64,000 nt of DNA from Bacteroides sp. (GCA_023665805.1 JAMPDJ010000005.1:1-64000), one strand, 5' to 3'; positions 1 to 8,787 are shown, counted from the stretch's first letter. The notes: generated from the sequence alone by a model not told the origin. Numbers and translations are program-made.

Positions 1-55
1 ATAATTTTCTTCATTTTGCAAATTTATAAAATAAAAAATACGAGACTCTAACTTG

Positions 56-103
56 TGAACTGCACCCCAAAAGTTAGACACAAAACTTTTGGGGTGCAGT
101 TCA
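56..103. repeat. 48-bp hairpin element with perfect 20-bp inverted repeats
   Basis: Arms at 56..75 (TGAACTGCACCCCAAAAGTT) and 84..103 are perfect inverted repeats separated by 8 bp. The hexamer AACTTG lies directly outside each arm (50..55 and 104..109), which looks like a target-site duplication. The arm resembles terminal repeats of IS3-family (IS150-group) elements from memory, so this may be an internally deleted IS end pair or a minimal non-autonomous element. It could alternatively act as a terminator hairpin. Confidence 0.55.
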
Positions 104-164
104 AACTTGAATCCTGTATTTCTATTTACACAAAATATTTTATAGTGCACATTTTTCTCTATTA

Positions 165-332
165 TTACCAGATTCTCCTTTGACGAGGAAATGGTAATGG
201 GATATGGTAACGTGTCGCTATCATATCTTTTGGCGTCATCAACATGTCCATATGGTACTCTGCATGTCCTCTCGGTTTCCATGCATTATAATATGGAGAG
301 TAATGTGTTCTGTCCTTGATTATCAAAATGCG
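165..332 (-). pseudogene. C-terminal fragment of an unrecognised protein
   Basis: On the minus strand an open frame of about 55 codons ends at the stop at 165..167. It is rich in His, Tyr, Met and Pro (for example HYSPYYNAW and RYHIPLPFP), so it looks like real coding sequence. An in-frame stop precedes it near 333 and no ATG opens it, so it is probably the tail of a gene whose 5' part has been lost. I do not recognise the family. The flanking hairpin element and the downstream IS are consistent with local rearrangement. Confidence 0.3.
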
Positions 333-395
333 TTATAAGAGTTATCCCATAGGTATTTGACCTCTTTTGAAGATGTTGAAAAATGCGTTCATTTT

Positions 396-1415
396 CTATT
401 TCTTATCTACCTTGATTCCATTCTTGGCGAAAAGGTATGTAATAACGGTTTTCCAGTCTGGAAATTGCTCATTACCGAACTCAATCCACTCGCCTTCAAA
501 CTCACTTGTACCATTCTTGCCTCGGTCATCGATCAGGTAATCACCCTTACAGAGATTCTTGCAATGAGTGATAACCATCCGCTTGTGAAACACGTCATCG
601 AGGTATCGTGTCACCCACTTTAACTTATCTGACCATGCTGATGGATTCTTCCAAGGGGCAGTAGATAGGATGTAGAGTTCAAAATGTTGTTGAAGCTCAT
701 GCATCGCTTCTATTGCTCCTGGAATTGGCTTCATGTCTGCAAAGAGACCGGGGATTTCATCAAAACGCCCATCATATTCAGCCTTTACTTCATCAGTCTG
801 AAGGACAAGTCCAGATTCAAAATCAACGAGGACATTATCCATATCAACGAATACTACAGGCTTGCGCTTAGGTAACTGCTTATCTCGCTTGTCGTAGTTG
901 TCTCGCATCTCCATCAGAATGCCACAGAACTCATCTGGTGTTATGATGGTCTTGTATGGGCTTTGTTCTCCTGTTGAATGGATGAGTGTTACTCCGCGAG
1001 TGGACATAAGAGCAGCACGGAATCTTTCACTTTGGTTAAACATTGCCTGATATGCCCGGCGAATCAATATCTGGTATTCTTCACTCTGGCGGTCTATTGG
1101 CTGTTCCTTCCACCATACTATTTGATCCGTCTGCCATGAGGTGACACACTTTTTGCGAGCATTGCCACCCTTCATACTGCATATCTGGCGTTGCTTATTG
1201 ATGTCTTTCTGCTTCAGGGATTGAAGGAAACCCTCCATACTTCCGCAGATCATACCGTCTAAACTAAATCCGTTACTACACAGATTACTCAATACGTTTG
1301 AAGGATAAAGACCATTTGAACGTATATCTAATGTATTAGCTGTGCGGTCATAGAAGTCATTCAACTCATGACCGTTTCTTGTTGATGCAAAGAAATTTTT
1401 CATATCATCCGTCAT
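396..1415 (-). CDS. NADAR-like domain fused to a HAD 5'(3')-deoxyribonucleotidase-like domain
   Basis: The 339-residue product has two parts. Residues about 35-175 resemble the NADAR fold (motif GSMEGFLQSLK, then a later conserved block ending DEFCGILMEM), and they align with the protein encoded just upstream. Residues about 186-339 are a HAD domain of the NT5C type: VVFVDMDNVLVDF carries nucleophile and acid/base Asp191 and Asp193, followed by STAPW (251-255) and YLIDDRGKNG (293-302). Known NADAR enzymes act on ADP-ribose or riboflavin-pathway N-glycosidic bonds, some removing ADP-ribose from guanine. NT5C enzymes dephosphorylate deoxynucleotides. The ATG overlaps the end of the preceding gene by 11 bp, indicating translational coupling. 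The fusion suggests processing of a modified nucleotide; the substrate is unknown. Confidence 0.6.
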   Translation of the reverse strand: MTDDMKNFFASTRNGHELNDFYDRTANTLDIRSNGLYPSNVLSNLCSNGFSLDGMICGSMEGFLQSLKQKDINKQRQICSMKGGNARKKCVTSWQTDQIVWWKEQPIDRQSEEYQILIRRAYQAMFNQSERFRAALMSTRGVTLIHSTGEQSPYKTIITPDEFCGILMEMRDNYDKRDKQLPKRKPVVFVDMDNVLVDFESGLVLQTDEVKAEYDGRFDEIPGLFADMKPIPGAIEAMHELQQHFELYILSTAPWKNPSAWSDKLKWVTRYLDDVFHKRMVITHCKNLCKGDYLIDDRGKNGTSEFEGEWIEFGNEQFPDWKTVITYLFAKNGIKVDKK

Positions 1416-1824
1416 TCTTTTGCAATTCGTTTCTTATTTCTGTTAATATGCTACAGAACTCATCTTCTGTGAGTATGGTTCTTGTTGGATCAGACTTGCC
1501 CATAGTGTGGTAGAGGCGTTTGTTGCTTGTTGCCAACAATGTCTGCTGAAAGTCATTGTTCTCAGTCAAAGCATAGAATGCTTCACGCACAAGGTTTATG
1601 TACTCCTCTGAATCACGCTTCATAGGGATTCCCTGCCAATATAATGTTTGATTAAGATACCACTTGCGTTTCTTGCCAAGCAACTTTGCTTTTACACCAA
1701 CTCGCTCGAAAACTCCATTCTGGGTTTCTACACACTCAAACTTCAATCCCTGTAATAGGCTTTCCATCGACCTGAACTTCTTTCCTCTGAACGAGAACTC
1801 GTATGGCGTGAAGTTTGAGAGCAT
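1405..1824 (-). CDS. NADAR-family protein (stand-alone)
   Basis: This 139-residue protein opens with LSNFTPYEFSFRGKKF followed by SMESLLQGLK. That matches the N-terminal NADAR signature (LSNF..., then Ser-x-Glu and a helix ending in Lys). It shares a repeated architecture with the NADAR half of the next gene, including the DEFCSILTEIRN tail, so the two look like a tandem duplication. NADAR proteins are small N-glycosidase or ADP-ribosylglycohydrolase-like enzymes. An in-frame TGA lies 12 nt upstream of the ATG, so the start cannot move far. A TAACTTTG promoter box sits about 65 nt upstream. The exact substrate is not readable from sequence. Confidence 0.55.
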   Translation of the reverse strand: MLSNFTPYEFSFRGKKFRSMESLLQGLKFECVETQNGVFERVGVKAKLLGKKRKWYLNQTLYWQGIPMKRDSEEYINLVREAFYALTENNDFQQTLLATSNKRLYHTMGKSDPTRTILTEDEFCSILTEIRNELQKNDG

Positions 1825-1889
1825 TGCTCCTGGTCAGGTAGTGTTTCACCGAGTGTGTTTGCGACGTGTTTGTCTTAGGAGTGATGGTG

Positions 1890-1924
1890 CAAAGTTAATT
1901 GAAAATTTTGTATCTCATGTCAAA
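1890..1924 (-). promoter_or_regulatory. Predicted promoter of the NADAR gene pair
   Basis: Reading the minus strand, TAACTTTG at 1897..1890 matches the Bacteroidetes -7 box TAnnTTTG. A TTTG at 1924..1921 stands 23 bp upstream, slightly wider than the usual spacing. The predicted leader to the ATG at 1824 is about 60 nt. Confidence 0.5.
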
Positions 1925-2025
1925 TTTGCTGATTTTGTGATGTAGCCGGACGAGGAAACAGGCTCCGCTGAGGAGCAACCCGCCAGCAACAAGGCTGCGC
2001 CTATACTGATTGTCGAAAGTCATCG

Positions 2026-2054
2026 GGAGTCGTCCTGTGGGGCGGCTCCTTTTT
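2026..2054 (+). terminator. Terminator-like hairpin with T5 tract
   Basis: GGAGTCGTCC (2026..2035) pairs, with wobble, with GGGCGGCTCC (2040..2049) around a TGTG loop and is followed by TTTTT. It directly abuts the left end of the IS. The + strand just upstream (about 1945..2016) reads as a short Glu/Ala/Pro-rich peptide ending APILIVE, reminiscent of the linker before a receiver domain in hybrid two-component systems. It may be a gene scrap. Confidence 0.4.
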
Positions 2055-3713
2055 CCTGACTTCGTCAACGTGTCACCCAAAAATCCTCAGAGAATAGTGG
2101 GGTGATGCGTTGATGGCGTTTCATTAGCATGTTTTGGGTTATAGTGGTCTTGCTTTGTGGAAGTGAGAGCTGGATTGTCACGATGGTCTGTGCCAATACG
2201 AGCACTTTATCAACGCTCATATTGATAGCCGACAACTTCTGCAGCCTCTCCGGTTCCTTGTAAACTTTCAGGGCAACAAAGCATATGCAGACATGCGCCA
2301 CTATACTTTTACGTGTAAAATGGAACATCGGTCTGATATCAATCTTGGATTTCGCTATTCTGAAATCTTTCTCCACGTGCCATAGATTGTGATAAGCCGT
2401 ATAGACTTCCTCCACAGGTATGTCGGTATTTGCAAGATACCCTTTTAGTCCATCCCATTTTGCATCTGCCTCAAGTTTGTCATAGTTGATGGTCACTTTG
2501 ATATCGCCCTCCATCTTCAGGAACTTGTTATAGCCGCGCTTGTTTATAATTGTCCTTCGTCAATGTCCCTCTGTTGTAAGCCTTCTCAAGCCTGCGTATG
2601 CCCTTCTCCCGGTTGTAGGCGTCCCTGCGCGCCCTCTTCTCCGTATACCCGACAAGTAGCCTCTGTCCATTACCTTTGTCATATTCAACCATCTGGCAGT
2701 CATTCTTGGGTTGTTCGAGAATCCGCTCCTTTATAACCTTACTCTCATTCTTGATTTTGGCACCGATGATATATTTGTGGCTGTTCGCCTCAAGATCTGC
2801 AATGTTGTCATTGTTTATCAATCTCGAGTCGGCTACCACGATGAAGTTGTCAAGATTGTATTTACGCACAAAATCCGTCACCACCGGCAGCATGGTATGC
2901 CCCTCGTACTTATTACCCTCATGAATGCAGTAAGCCAATAGATAGCCGTCAATGCTGACCAATAGCCCAAGTATTATCTGATGGTTCTTATGCCTTCTCT
3001 CTTTGAAAAACCCCGTCTTGCGCAAGTCATCCTCGTAATCCGCTTCAAAATAAAGTGTGGTGACATCATAGAACAACACTCCGATATTGTCGCCGAGTAT
3101 CTTCCGTATATGCTGAACGCTTATATCCTGTACTATCTGATGCTGGCTGTCGCTGAGTTTGTCCAGATAATGCAAAATCCTGGACAGGCTGACATCCTCG
3201 TCAAAAAGATTTTTCAGATATTCAACCGTAGCGGCCTTGCTTGCCGGATATGAGGGACGCGCTTTTACCAGTTTCCTCAAGATATCATCCTCTATGCGGT
3301 TGAATCCGACGTTGTCGAAGACCAGGTCAAGAATCAGGTCAGCTCCGTCAATGGTGATGTTTGATATGCAGGACAATATCTGTTGTGCCGTCAGCAGTTC
3401 CGCCTCGCATCTGGCACGTTCCTCTCCGAACAGATCCAGACGCGGATGACGATGCTGCTTCTCGCCTTCTATCCAGTCTTTTGCTTTGGCAATCAGCCCT
3501 TCTGTATCTTCATCTTTAGAGGCTATGCCAATCGTGGCAAGTTCCTTCATCTTGCCATTTATCTTCTCTACGACAATGATACCGATATTGCCGGATGGAT
3601 ATTTTTTTCTTTCTAACATACATTTTGCATCCGTGTCACCTATTTTAGGGTGATATAAAATGCTCAACATTAGGCGATTATAAAATTGTATTTTTTCAAG
3701 CGACGAAGTTAGG
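2055..3713 (-). mobile_element. IS1634-type insertion sequence, inactivated
   Basis: The boundaries are set by imperfect terminal inverted repeats, CCTGACTTCGTC at 2055..2066 and its partner at 3702..3713 (11 of 12 positions match). The transposase stop codon lies at the left repeat (2065..2067), a common compact IS arrangement. I see no convincing target-site duplication. The right end abuts group II intron sequence, and that reading frame appears to run through the right repeat, so the true right end is uncertain. Confidence 0.55.
2065..3619 (-). pseudogene. IS1634-family transposase, frameshifted
   Basis: The best start is the ATG at 3619 (MLERKKYPSGNIGIIVVEK), typical for this DDE transposase family; the open frame extending to 3760 would begin outside the inferred IS. 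The DDE core is recognisable from FYDVTTLYFEADYED and FIVVADSRLIN, and the C-terminal Glu region includes YTAYHNLWHVEKDFRIAKS. The frame breaks near 2548: the sequence reads AATTATAAACAAG where AATATAAACAAG would continue as N-I-N-K-R-G-Y-N-K-F. One extra T therefore explains the early stop at 2528 and the second open frame 2065..2514. A programmed frameshift is possible but I see no slippery heptamer. Confidence 0.75.
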
Positions 3714-3992
3714 TGGGGCCTTAGGAAGCTCGGCTTAGACAATGACAAGGCCAGGCTCACCTCTTACTGTGGCAATCGCTACGAATGGGTGGTGAGGCGC
3801 ACATGTGTAGCAAGAGCTATATCCAAGAATGTACTCACACGCAGAGGATTAGTAAGCTGTCTTGACTATTACAACCAACGTCATGTTTTGAAAACGAATC
3901 AAACCGCCGTATGCCGAACGGCATGTACGGTGGTGTGAGAGGAAAGGAAACAAAAGTAGGTCTGGAAACGGAAGTTTTCCGACCTACTCGAT
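3714..3992 (+). mobile_element. 3' remnant of a group II intron (maturase tail, domains V and VI)
   Basis: A frame ending at the TGA at 3935..3937 encodes a group II maturase-like C-terminus (YEWVVRRTCVARAISKNVL, then RRGLVSCLDYYNQRHVLK). It runs into a domain V hairpin at 3903..3934, ACCGCCGTATGCC / GGCATGTACGGTGGT with a GAAC-type loop. A domain VI-like stem follows at about 3955..3988 (AGTAGGTC with GACCTACT), and the sequence ends CTACTCGAT near 3992, a typical intron 3' boundary. The 5' intron and the reverse transcriptase core are absent, so it is non-functional. It sits about 130 bp upstream of tRNA-Val. Confidence 0.65.
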
Positions 3993-4066
3993 TGTCTTAT
4001 TCAGACACACTGTTTGAAACAGTATCGTGGAAAAATGCCTTTTCCGACCAAATAATCCTGCAAAAA

Positions 4067-4098
4067 TTTGTAGGTTACGATGAATTGTCGTACCTTTG
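4067..4098 (+). promoter_or_regulatory. Promoter of tRNA-Val
   Basis: TTTG at 4067..4070, then 20 bp, then TACCTTTG at 4091..4098: an exact Bacteroidetes promoter. The predicted transcription start is about 15 nt before the tRNA. Confidence 0.8.
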
Positions 4099-4121
4099 CA
4101 GAGCAATTCTACGGAAGGCAT

Positions 4122-4196
4122 GGGCAATTAGCGCAGCTGGTTCAGAGCATCTGCCTTACAAGCAGAGGGTCGGCGGTTCGAATCCGTCATTGCCCA
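4122..4196 (+). tRNA. tRNA-Val (anticodon TAC)
   Basis: This is a 75-nt cloverleaf. The acceptor stem GGGCAAT (4122..4128) pairs with ATTGCCC (4189..4195) and is followed by discriminator A. The anticodon stem TCTGC/GCAGA encloses the loop CTTACAA, giving anticodon TAC. The T arm contains GGTTCGAATCC. The CCA end is not encoded (CAAAA follows). Its position between the mobile patch and purB suggests an integration hot spot, but I found no duplicated tRNA 3' end. Confidence 0.95.
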
Positions 4197-4212
4197 CAAA
4201 AGTGGTGTAAAG

Positions 4213-4252
4213 AGACTGACAGCGACTCTTCGGAGTATGTCGGTCTTTTTTC
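4213..4252 (+). terminator. Intrinsic terminator after tRNA-Val
   Basis: GACTGACA and TGTCGGTC form the base of a hairpin, with an inner ACTC-TTCG-GAGT tetraloop stem, followed by TTTTTT. Confidence 0.8.
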
Positions 4253-4272
4253 TTTATAATAACATTTGAGAC

Positions 4273-5616
4273 ATGGAATTAAGCCTCCTTTCAGCTATCA
4301 GTCCCATTGACGGGCGTTACCGTGCTAAAACCGAACCTTTGGCGGGTTATTTTTCAGAATACGCGCTTATAAAGTATAGGGTGCGTGTGGAAATAGAGTA
4401 CTTCATTGCATTGTGCGAGTTGCCCTTGCCCCAGTTGAAGGGATTCCCGGCTTCGGCGGAAACATTGCGCGGTATCTATCTTGACTTTACCGAGGCTGAT
4501 GTCCAACGGGTGAAGGATATCGAGAGCGTTACCAATCATGACGTGAAAGCCGTGGAGTACTTCATCAAGGAGAAATTTGACAAGATAGGCGGTCTGGAGG
4601 CCTACAAGGAGTTCATCCACTTCGGTCTCACCAGCCAGGACATCAACAATACCAGCGTGCCCCTCAGCATTAAGGAGGCTCTGCAAGAGGTCTACTATCC
4701 CCAAATAGAGCAGTTGATAGAGCGTCTGCGCAGTTATGCCGAGGAATGGAAGGATGTGCCCATGCTGGCCAAGACCCATGGCCAGCCTGCTTCTCCCACA
4801 CGCATGGGCAAGGAGGTGATGGTGTTCGTATACCGTCTGGAACGCCAGTTGGCCATGCTCAAGGCCCAGCCCCTGACAGCCAAGTTCGGTGGTGCCACGG
4901 GCAATTACAATGCTCATAATGTGGCCTATCCGCAGTATGACTGGCGTGCGTTCGGCAATCGTTTTGTCAGCGAGAAACTGGGGTTGGAGCGCGAGGAATG
5001 GACCACGCAGATATCCAACTACGACTGCCTGGCCGGTGTGTTCGACGCCATGAAGCGCATAAATACCATCATCATAGACCTGGACCGCGACTTCTGGCAG
5101 TATGTCTCCATGGAATACTTCCGTCAGAAGGTCAAGGCTGGCGAGGTGGGGTCCAGTGCCATGCCTCACAAGGTGAATCCCATTGATTTCGAGAACTCCG
5201 AGGGAAACCTTGGCATAGCCAATGCCATACTTGCGCACCTTGCGCAGAAGTTGCCCGTCAGCCGTCTTCAGCGCGACCTTACGGATTCTACCGTATTGCG
5301 CAATGTGGGCGTCCCCATGGGGCACATGCTCATCAGTGTGCAGAGTACCATGAAGGGACTGGGCAAGCTGGTGCTGAACCAGCAGGCCATCAACCGCGAC
5401 CTGGACGGATGCTGGGCAGTTTGTGCCGAGGCCATTCAGACGATTTTGCGCCGCGAGGCTTACCCTCATCCCTATGAGGCCCTGAAGGCCTTGACGCGCA
5501 CGGGTGCGGGCATCGACGAGTCCGCCATCAAGGAATTCATAGAGGGATTGGATGTCAGCGAGTCTGTGAAAGACGAGCTTAGGCTGATAACTCCCCATAC
5601 CTATACAGGCATATGA
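4273..5616 (+). CDS. purB: Adenylosuccinate lyase
   Basis: This 447-residue enzyme cleaves adenylosuccinate to AMP and SAICAR to AICAR in cytosolic purine synthesis. The fumarase/aspartase superfamily signature GSSAMPHKVNPIDFEN is at residues about 293-308, and TSQDIN and KTHGQPASPTRMGKE supply other active-site regions. The length suits the E. coli-like PurB class (about 450). The ATG follows the tRNA terminator by only about 20 bp, so the leader is very short or the promoter overlaps the terminator. The next gene follows after about 75 bp. The family call is secure. Confidence 0.97.
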   Translation: MELSLLSAISPIDGRYRAKTEPLAGYFSEYALIKYRVRVEIEYFIALCELPLPQLKGFPASAETLRGIYLDFTEADVQRVKDIESVTNHDVKAVEYFIKEKFDKIGGLEAYKEFIHFGLTSQDINNTSVPLSIKEALQEVYYPQIEQLIERLRSYAEEWKDVPMLAKTHGQPASPTRMGKEVMVFVYRLERQLAMLKAQPLTAKFGGATGNYNAHNVAYPQYDWRAFGNRFVSEKLGLEREEWTTQISNYDCLAGVFDAMKRINTIIIDLDRDFWQYVSMEYFRQKVKAGEVGSSAMPHKVNPIDFENSEGNLGIANAILAHLAQKLPVSRLQRDLTDSTVLRNVGVPMGHMLISVQSTMKGLGKLVLNQQAINRDLDGCWAVCAEAIQTILRREAYPHPYEALKALTRTGAGIDESAIKEFIEGLDVSESVKDELRLITPHTYTGI

Positions 5617-5691
5617 TATAATCAGGCATAGCATCACATTGCGGATTTAGGTATTAGAGTAGAAAAACACAATCAATTCAAGACAGAAACA

Positions 5692-7032
5692 ATGAGTACA
5701 GAAGACGAGAGCTGGCGCAAGCACTTTGCCGGTGAAGGAAATGAGGGAGGCTATCAGCGTTCCCGACGCACTGCTTTTAACGGACAGGAGAGCGGGTATC
5801 AGAGAAGAAATTACCGTTCCAATGATGGGACATATAATAATGGCGGCCGTAGCGAAGGCGGTTATTCGCGTCGTGAAGGCAATGGCTACGCACACCGTGA
5901 GGGCAATGGCTATTCGTATAGGGAGAACGGCTATTCCCGTCGCGAGAACAACTATTCCAATCGCGACGGCGCCGGATACACGCGCCGCGAAGACAATGGC
6001 TATCGTCGCGAGGGCGGCTACCAGCGCGAAGGCAACAACTATCGTTCTGAAGGCGGGTATAATCGTTCTGGAGGCTATCAGCATCGCGAGGGCGGTTATC
6101 GTGGACGTCAATATGGCGGTGGTTACCAGCAACGCGAGGATGGCGGCCAGGCACGTCCATACAATCGCGAGGGCGGCTACCGCCAGGGAGGCAATGGTTA
6201 TGGTTCTCGTTTTTCCGAGGGAGGATACAAAAAGCGCACTCCTGGCTACAATCCCCATGCCAAGTACAGCATGAAGAAGCAGATAGAGTACAAGGAAAGG
6301 CACTACGACCCGGACGAGCCCGTGCGCCTCAATCGCTATCTTGCCAATGCCGGAGTTTGCAGCCGTCGTGAGGCCGATACCTTTATACAGGCCGGTGTGG
6401 TGAAGGTCAACGGTGTCATTGTCACCGAACTTGGAACCAAGGTAAAGCGTAGTGACGAGGTGATGTTCCACGACCAGACCGTCAACATGGAAAAGAAGGT
6501 ATACGTCCTGCTTAACAAGCCTAAGGACTACGTTACCACCAGTGATGATCCACAGAACCGTAAGACGGTGATGGACTTGGTCAAGAATGCTTGTCGCGAA
6601 CGCATATATCCGGTCGGTCGTTTGGATCGTAACACAACCGGTGTGCTTCTGCTTACCAATGATGGCGATTTGGCTACCAAGTTGACCCATCCCCAGTATG
6701 TCAAGAAGAAGATTTACCACGTCTTTTGTGACAAGAACGTCACTGCTTCCGATCTCCACCAGATAGCCGATGGCATAATGTTGGATGACGGAGAGATACG
6801 TGCCGATGCCATAGACTATGCTTCGGATGTGGACAAGAAACAGGTGGGCATAGAGATACATAGCGGACGCAATCGTATCGTTCGTCGTATCTTTGAGCAT
6901 CTGGGCTACAAGGTGATCAAGCTGGACCGTGTCTACTTTGCCGGTCTCACCAAGAAGAATGTCAGGCGTGGTGATTGGCGTTTCCTCACTCAGGATGAAG
7001 TGAATATGCTCAAGATGGGCGCATTTGAATAA
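5692..7032 (+). CDS. rluB: RluB-type 23S rRNA pseudouridine synthase with a long repetitive N-terminal tail
   Basis: Residues about 207-275 form an S4 RNA-binding domain (RLNRYLANAGVCSRREAD). The rest is a RluB/RsuA-type pseudouridine synthase with catalytic Asp312 in GRLDRNTTGVLLLTND. These enzymes isomerise a specific uridine in rRNA. The unusual part is residues about 17-190: low-complexity repeats of Gly, Tyr, Arg, Glu and Asn in units such as YRREGGY, EGNGY and QREGNNY, resembling disordered RNA-binding tails. The repeats make long artefactual frames on both strands. The stop is 21 bp before asnS, so the two are probably co-transcribed. The exact rRNA target cannot be read from sequence. 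Confidence 0.9.
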   Translation: MSTEDESWRKHFAGEGNEGGYQRSRRTAFNGQESGYQRRNYRSNDGTYNNGGRSEGGYSRREGNGYAHREGNGYSYRENGYSRRENNYSNRDGAGYTRREDNGYRREGGYQREGNNYRSEGGYNRSGGYQHREGGYRGRQYGGGYQQREDGGQARPYNREGGYRQGGNGYGSRFSEGGYKKRTPGYNPHAKYSMKKQIEYKERHYDPDEPVRLNRYLANAGVCSRREADTFIQAGVVKVNGVIVTELGTKVKRSDEVMFHDQTVNMEKKVYVLLNKPKDYVTTSDDPQNRKTVMDLVKNACRERIYPVGRLDRNTTGVLLLTNDGDLATKLTHPQYVKKKIYHVFCDKNVTASDLHQIADGIMLDDGEIRADAIDYASDVDKKQVGIEIHSGRNRIVRRIFEHLGYKVIKLDRVYFAGLTKKNVRRGDWRFLTQDEVNMLKMGAFE

Positions 7033-7053
7033 ATCTGTTTCCATAGACACACG

Positions 7054-8475
7054 ATGAAAAGAACAAAAGTAATAGATGCCTTGGGCCGCACGGATTACGG
7101 CTCTGACATCGTAGTAAAAGGGTGGGTGCGCTCCAAGCGTGGCAGCAAGGGTATCTTTTTCATAGCCCTCAACGATGGTTCCACCATCAAGAACATACAG
7201 ATAGTCGGTGATGATGCCAACTTTTCCGAGGACATTGTCAAGCAGATTACAACAGGTGCCTGCATCAGCGTCGTGGGCACGTTGGTTGAAAGTCCCGCTG
7301 CCGGACAGGCCAGCGAGGTTCAGGCGCGTGAGATAGAGATTCTGGGCCCTGCCGACAATACCTATCCTTTACAGAAAAAGGGTGCTTCGTGGGAGTATCT
7401 GCGTACTGTAGCTCATCTGCGTCCGCGCACCAACACCTTTGGCGCCATCCTGCGCATCCGTCATAATATGGCCATGGCCATACATACATACTTCCATGAG
7501 CATGGATATTTCTATTTCCACACCCCGCTGATTACAGCCAGTGACTGTGAGGGTGCCGGTCAGATGTTCCAGGTTACCACCAAGAATCTCTATGACCTGA
7601 AGAAGGACGAAAACGGCAATATCATATACGATGATGACTTCTTTGGCAAGCAGACCTCACTCACGGTCAGCGGACAGTTGGAGGGCGAACTGGGTGCCAC
7701 CGCTCTTGGTGCCATCTATACTTTTGGTCCCACGTTCCGTGCCGAGAACTCCAATACTCCCCGTCATTTGGCCGAGTTTTGGATGATAGAGCCTGAGGTT
7801 GCCTTCATGGACTTGGAGGAACTCATGGACTTGGAGGAAGACTTCATCAAGTATTGTGTGCGTTGGGCATTGGAGAACTGTAAGGATGACCTGGACTTCC
7901 TCAACAAGATGGTGGACAAGGGCCTGATAGAACGTCTCGAGGGAGTGCTAAAGGAGAGCTTCGTTCGTTTGCCCTACACGGATGGTATCAAGATTCTGCA
8001 ACAGGCCGTTCGTGACGGTCGCAAGTTCGAGTTCCCCTGCAACTGGGGCGACGACCTGGCCAGCGAGCACGAGCGTTACCTCGTGGAGGAATACTTCCGC
8101 CGTCCTGTCATCATGACCAACTATCCCAAGAAAATCAAGGCATTCTATATGAAGATAGATGCCGAGAAACCTGTCTTGGACGGCGTGGAGATGGAGGAAA
8201 CGGTACAGGGTACCGATGTACTTTTCCCCTCTATCGGTGAAATTATCGGCGGTAGTGTCCGTGAGGAGAGCTACGACAAGCTTGTGAACGAGATAAATGC
8301 CCGAAGTATTCCCATGAAGGACATGACCTGGTATCTGGATACCCGTAAGTATGGTTCCTGCCCTCATGCCGGTTTCGGCCTCGGCTTCGAGCGTCTTATC
8401 CTCTTCGTTACTGGCATGCAGAACATCCGCGATGTCATCCCTTTCCCGCGTACTCCAAAAAACGCCGAGTTCTGA
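7054..8475 (+). CDS. asnS: Asparaginyl-tRNA synthetase
   Basis: This 473-residue class II aminoacyl-tRNA synthetase charges tRNA-Asn. An N-terminal OB-fold anticodon-binding domain covers residues about 1-115. The class II core follows, with [18 protein letters not shown], the motif 2 region [21 protein letters not shown], and the C-terminal motif 3 [30 protein letters not shown] is characteristic of AsnRS rather than AspRS. The gene follows the rluB-like gene by 21 bp and ends before a hairpin terminator. Confidence 0.97.
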   Translation: MKRTKVIDALGRTDYGSDIVVKGWVRSKRGSKGIFFIALNDGSTIKNIQIVGDDANFSEDIVKQITTGACISVVGTLVESPAAGQASEVQAREIEILGPADNTYPLQKKGASWEYLRTVAHLRPRTNTFGAILRIRHNMAMAIHTYFHEHGYFYFHTPLITASDCEGAGQMFQVTTKNLYDLKKDENGNIIYDDDFFGKQTSLTVSGQLEGELGATALGAIYTFGPTFRAENSNTPRHLAEFWMIEPEVAFMDLEELMDLEEDFIKYCVRWALENCKDDLDFLNKMVDKGLIERLEGVLKESFVRLPYTDGIKILQQAVRDGRKFEFPCNWGDDLASEHERYLVEEYFRRPVIMTNYPKKIKAFYMKIDAEKPVLDGVEMEETVQGTDVLFPSIGEIIGGSVREESYDKLVNEINARSIPMKDMTWYLDTRKYGSCPHAGFGLGFERLILFVTGMQNIRDVIPFPRTPKNAEF

Positions 8476-8514
8476 TTGATTATTAGGAACAGAAAGCGAA
8501 TCATAATGCAACAG

Positions 8515-8553
8515 CAATGCCCCAACGTAGTAGAAGTACGCGTCGGGGCATTG
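8515..8553 (+). terminator. Hairpin terminator after asnS
   Basis: CAATGCCCC (8515..8523) pairs with GGGGCATTG (8545..8553), with inner ACG/CGT pairing around an AT-rich loop. The following T content is weak. Confidence 0.55.
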
Positions 8554-8787
8554 TGTGCGATATAAGGTCATGATGCACATGCTACCGTCACCCCACCACC
8601 TGATATGTCATCAGCCTTTCAATTTGTATGAATCAGATTATGGATATGTTTTTCGTCCATGTAGCCTTTCAGCGCATTGTCCTGTATCTCGTTTCCTCCC
8701 TCCGTATCTCGCTGTGTCTTAACCAAAAGATTGCGATTCGGCGAATACAGATACGAAACGGATTTGCAATCCAACCTTGTATTTGCG
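8554..8787. other. Intergenic stretch without a convincing gene
   Basis: No gene with family features is visible. A minus-strand frame reads out of the MITE copy and ends near 8619 with NALKGYMDEKHIHNLIHTN, which looks faintly protein-like. It could be a gene scrap interrupted by the repeat, but it has no start or family signature. Confidence 0.3.

Noticed and set aside
5647..7050. Long minus-strand open frame (467 codons) opposite the rluB-like gene, and a + frame at 5726..6274
   Set aside because: Produced by the Gly/Tyr/Arg repeat composition. The + frame at 5692 contains a full S4 plus pseudouridine synthase domain and fits the operon.
8576..8590. 15-mer ACATGCTACCGTCAC shared with the region at 52861
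   Set aside because: A shared 15-mer is expected about once or twice by chance in 64 kb, and the flanks do not match.
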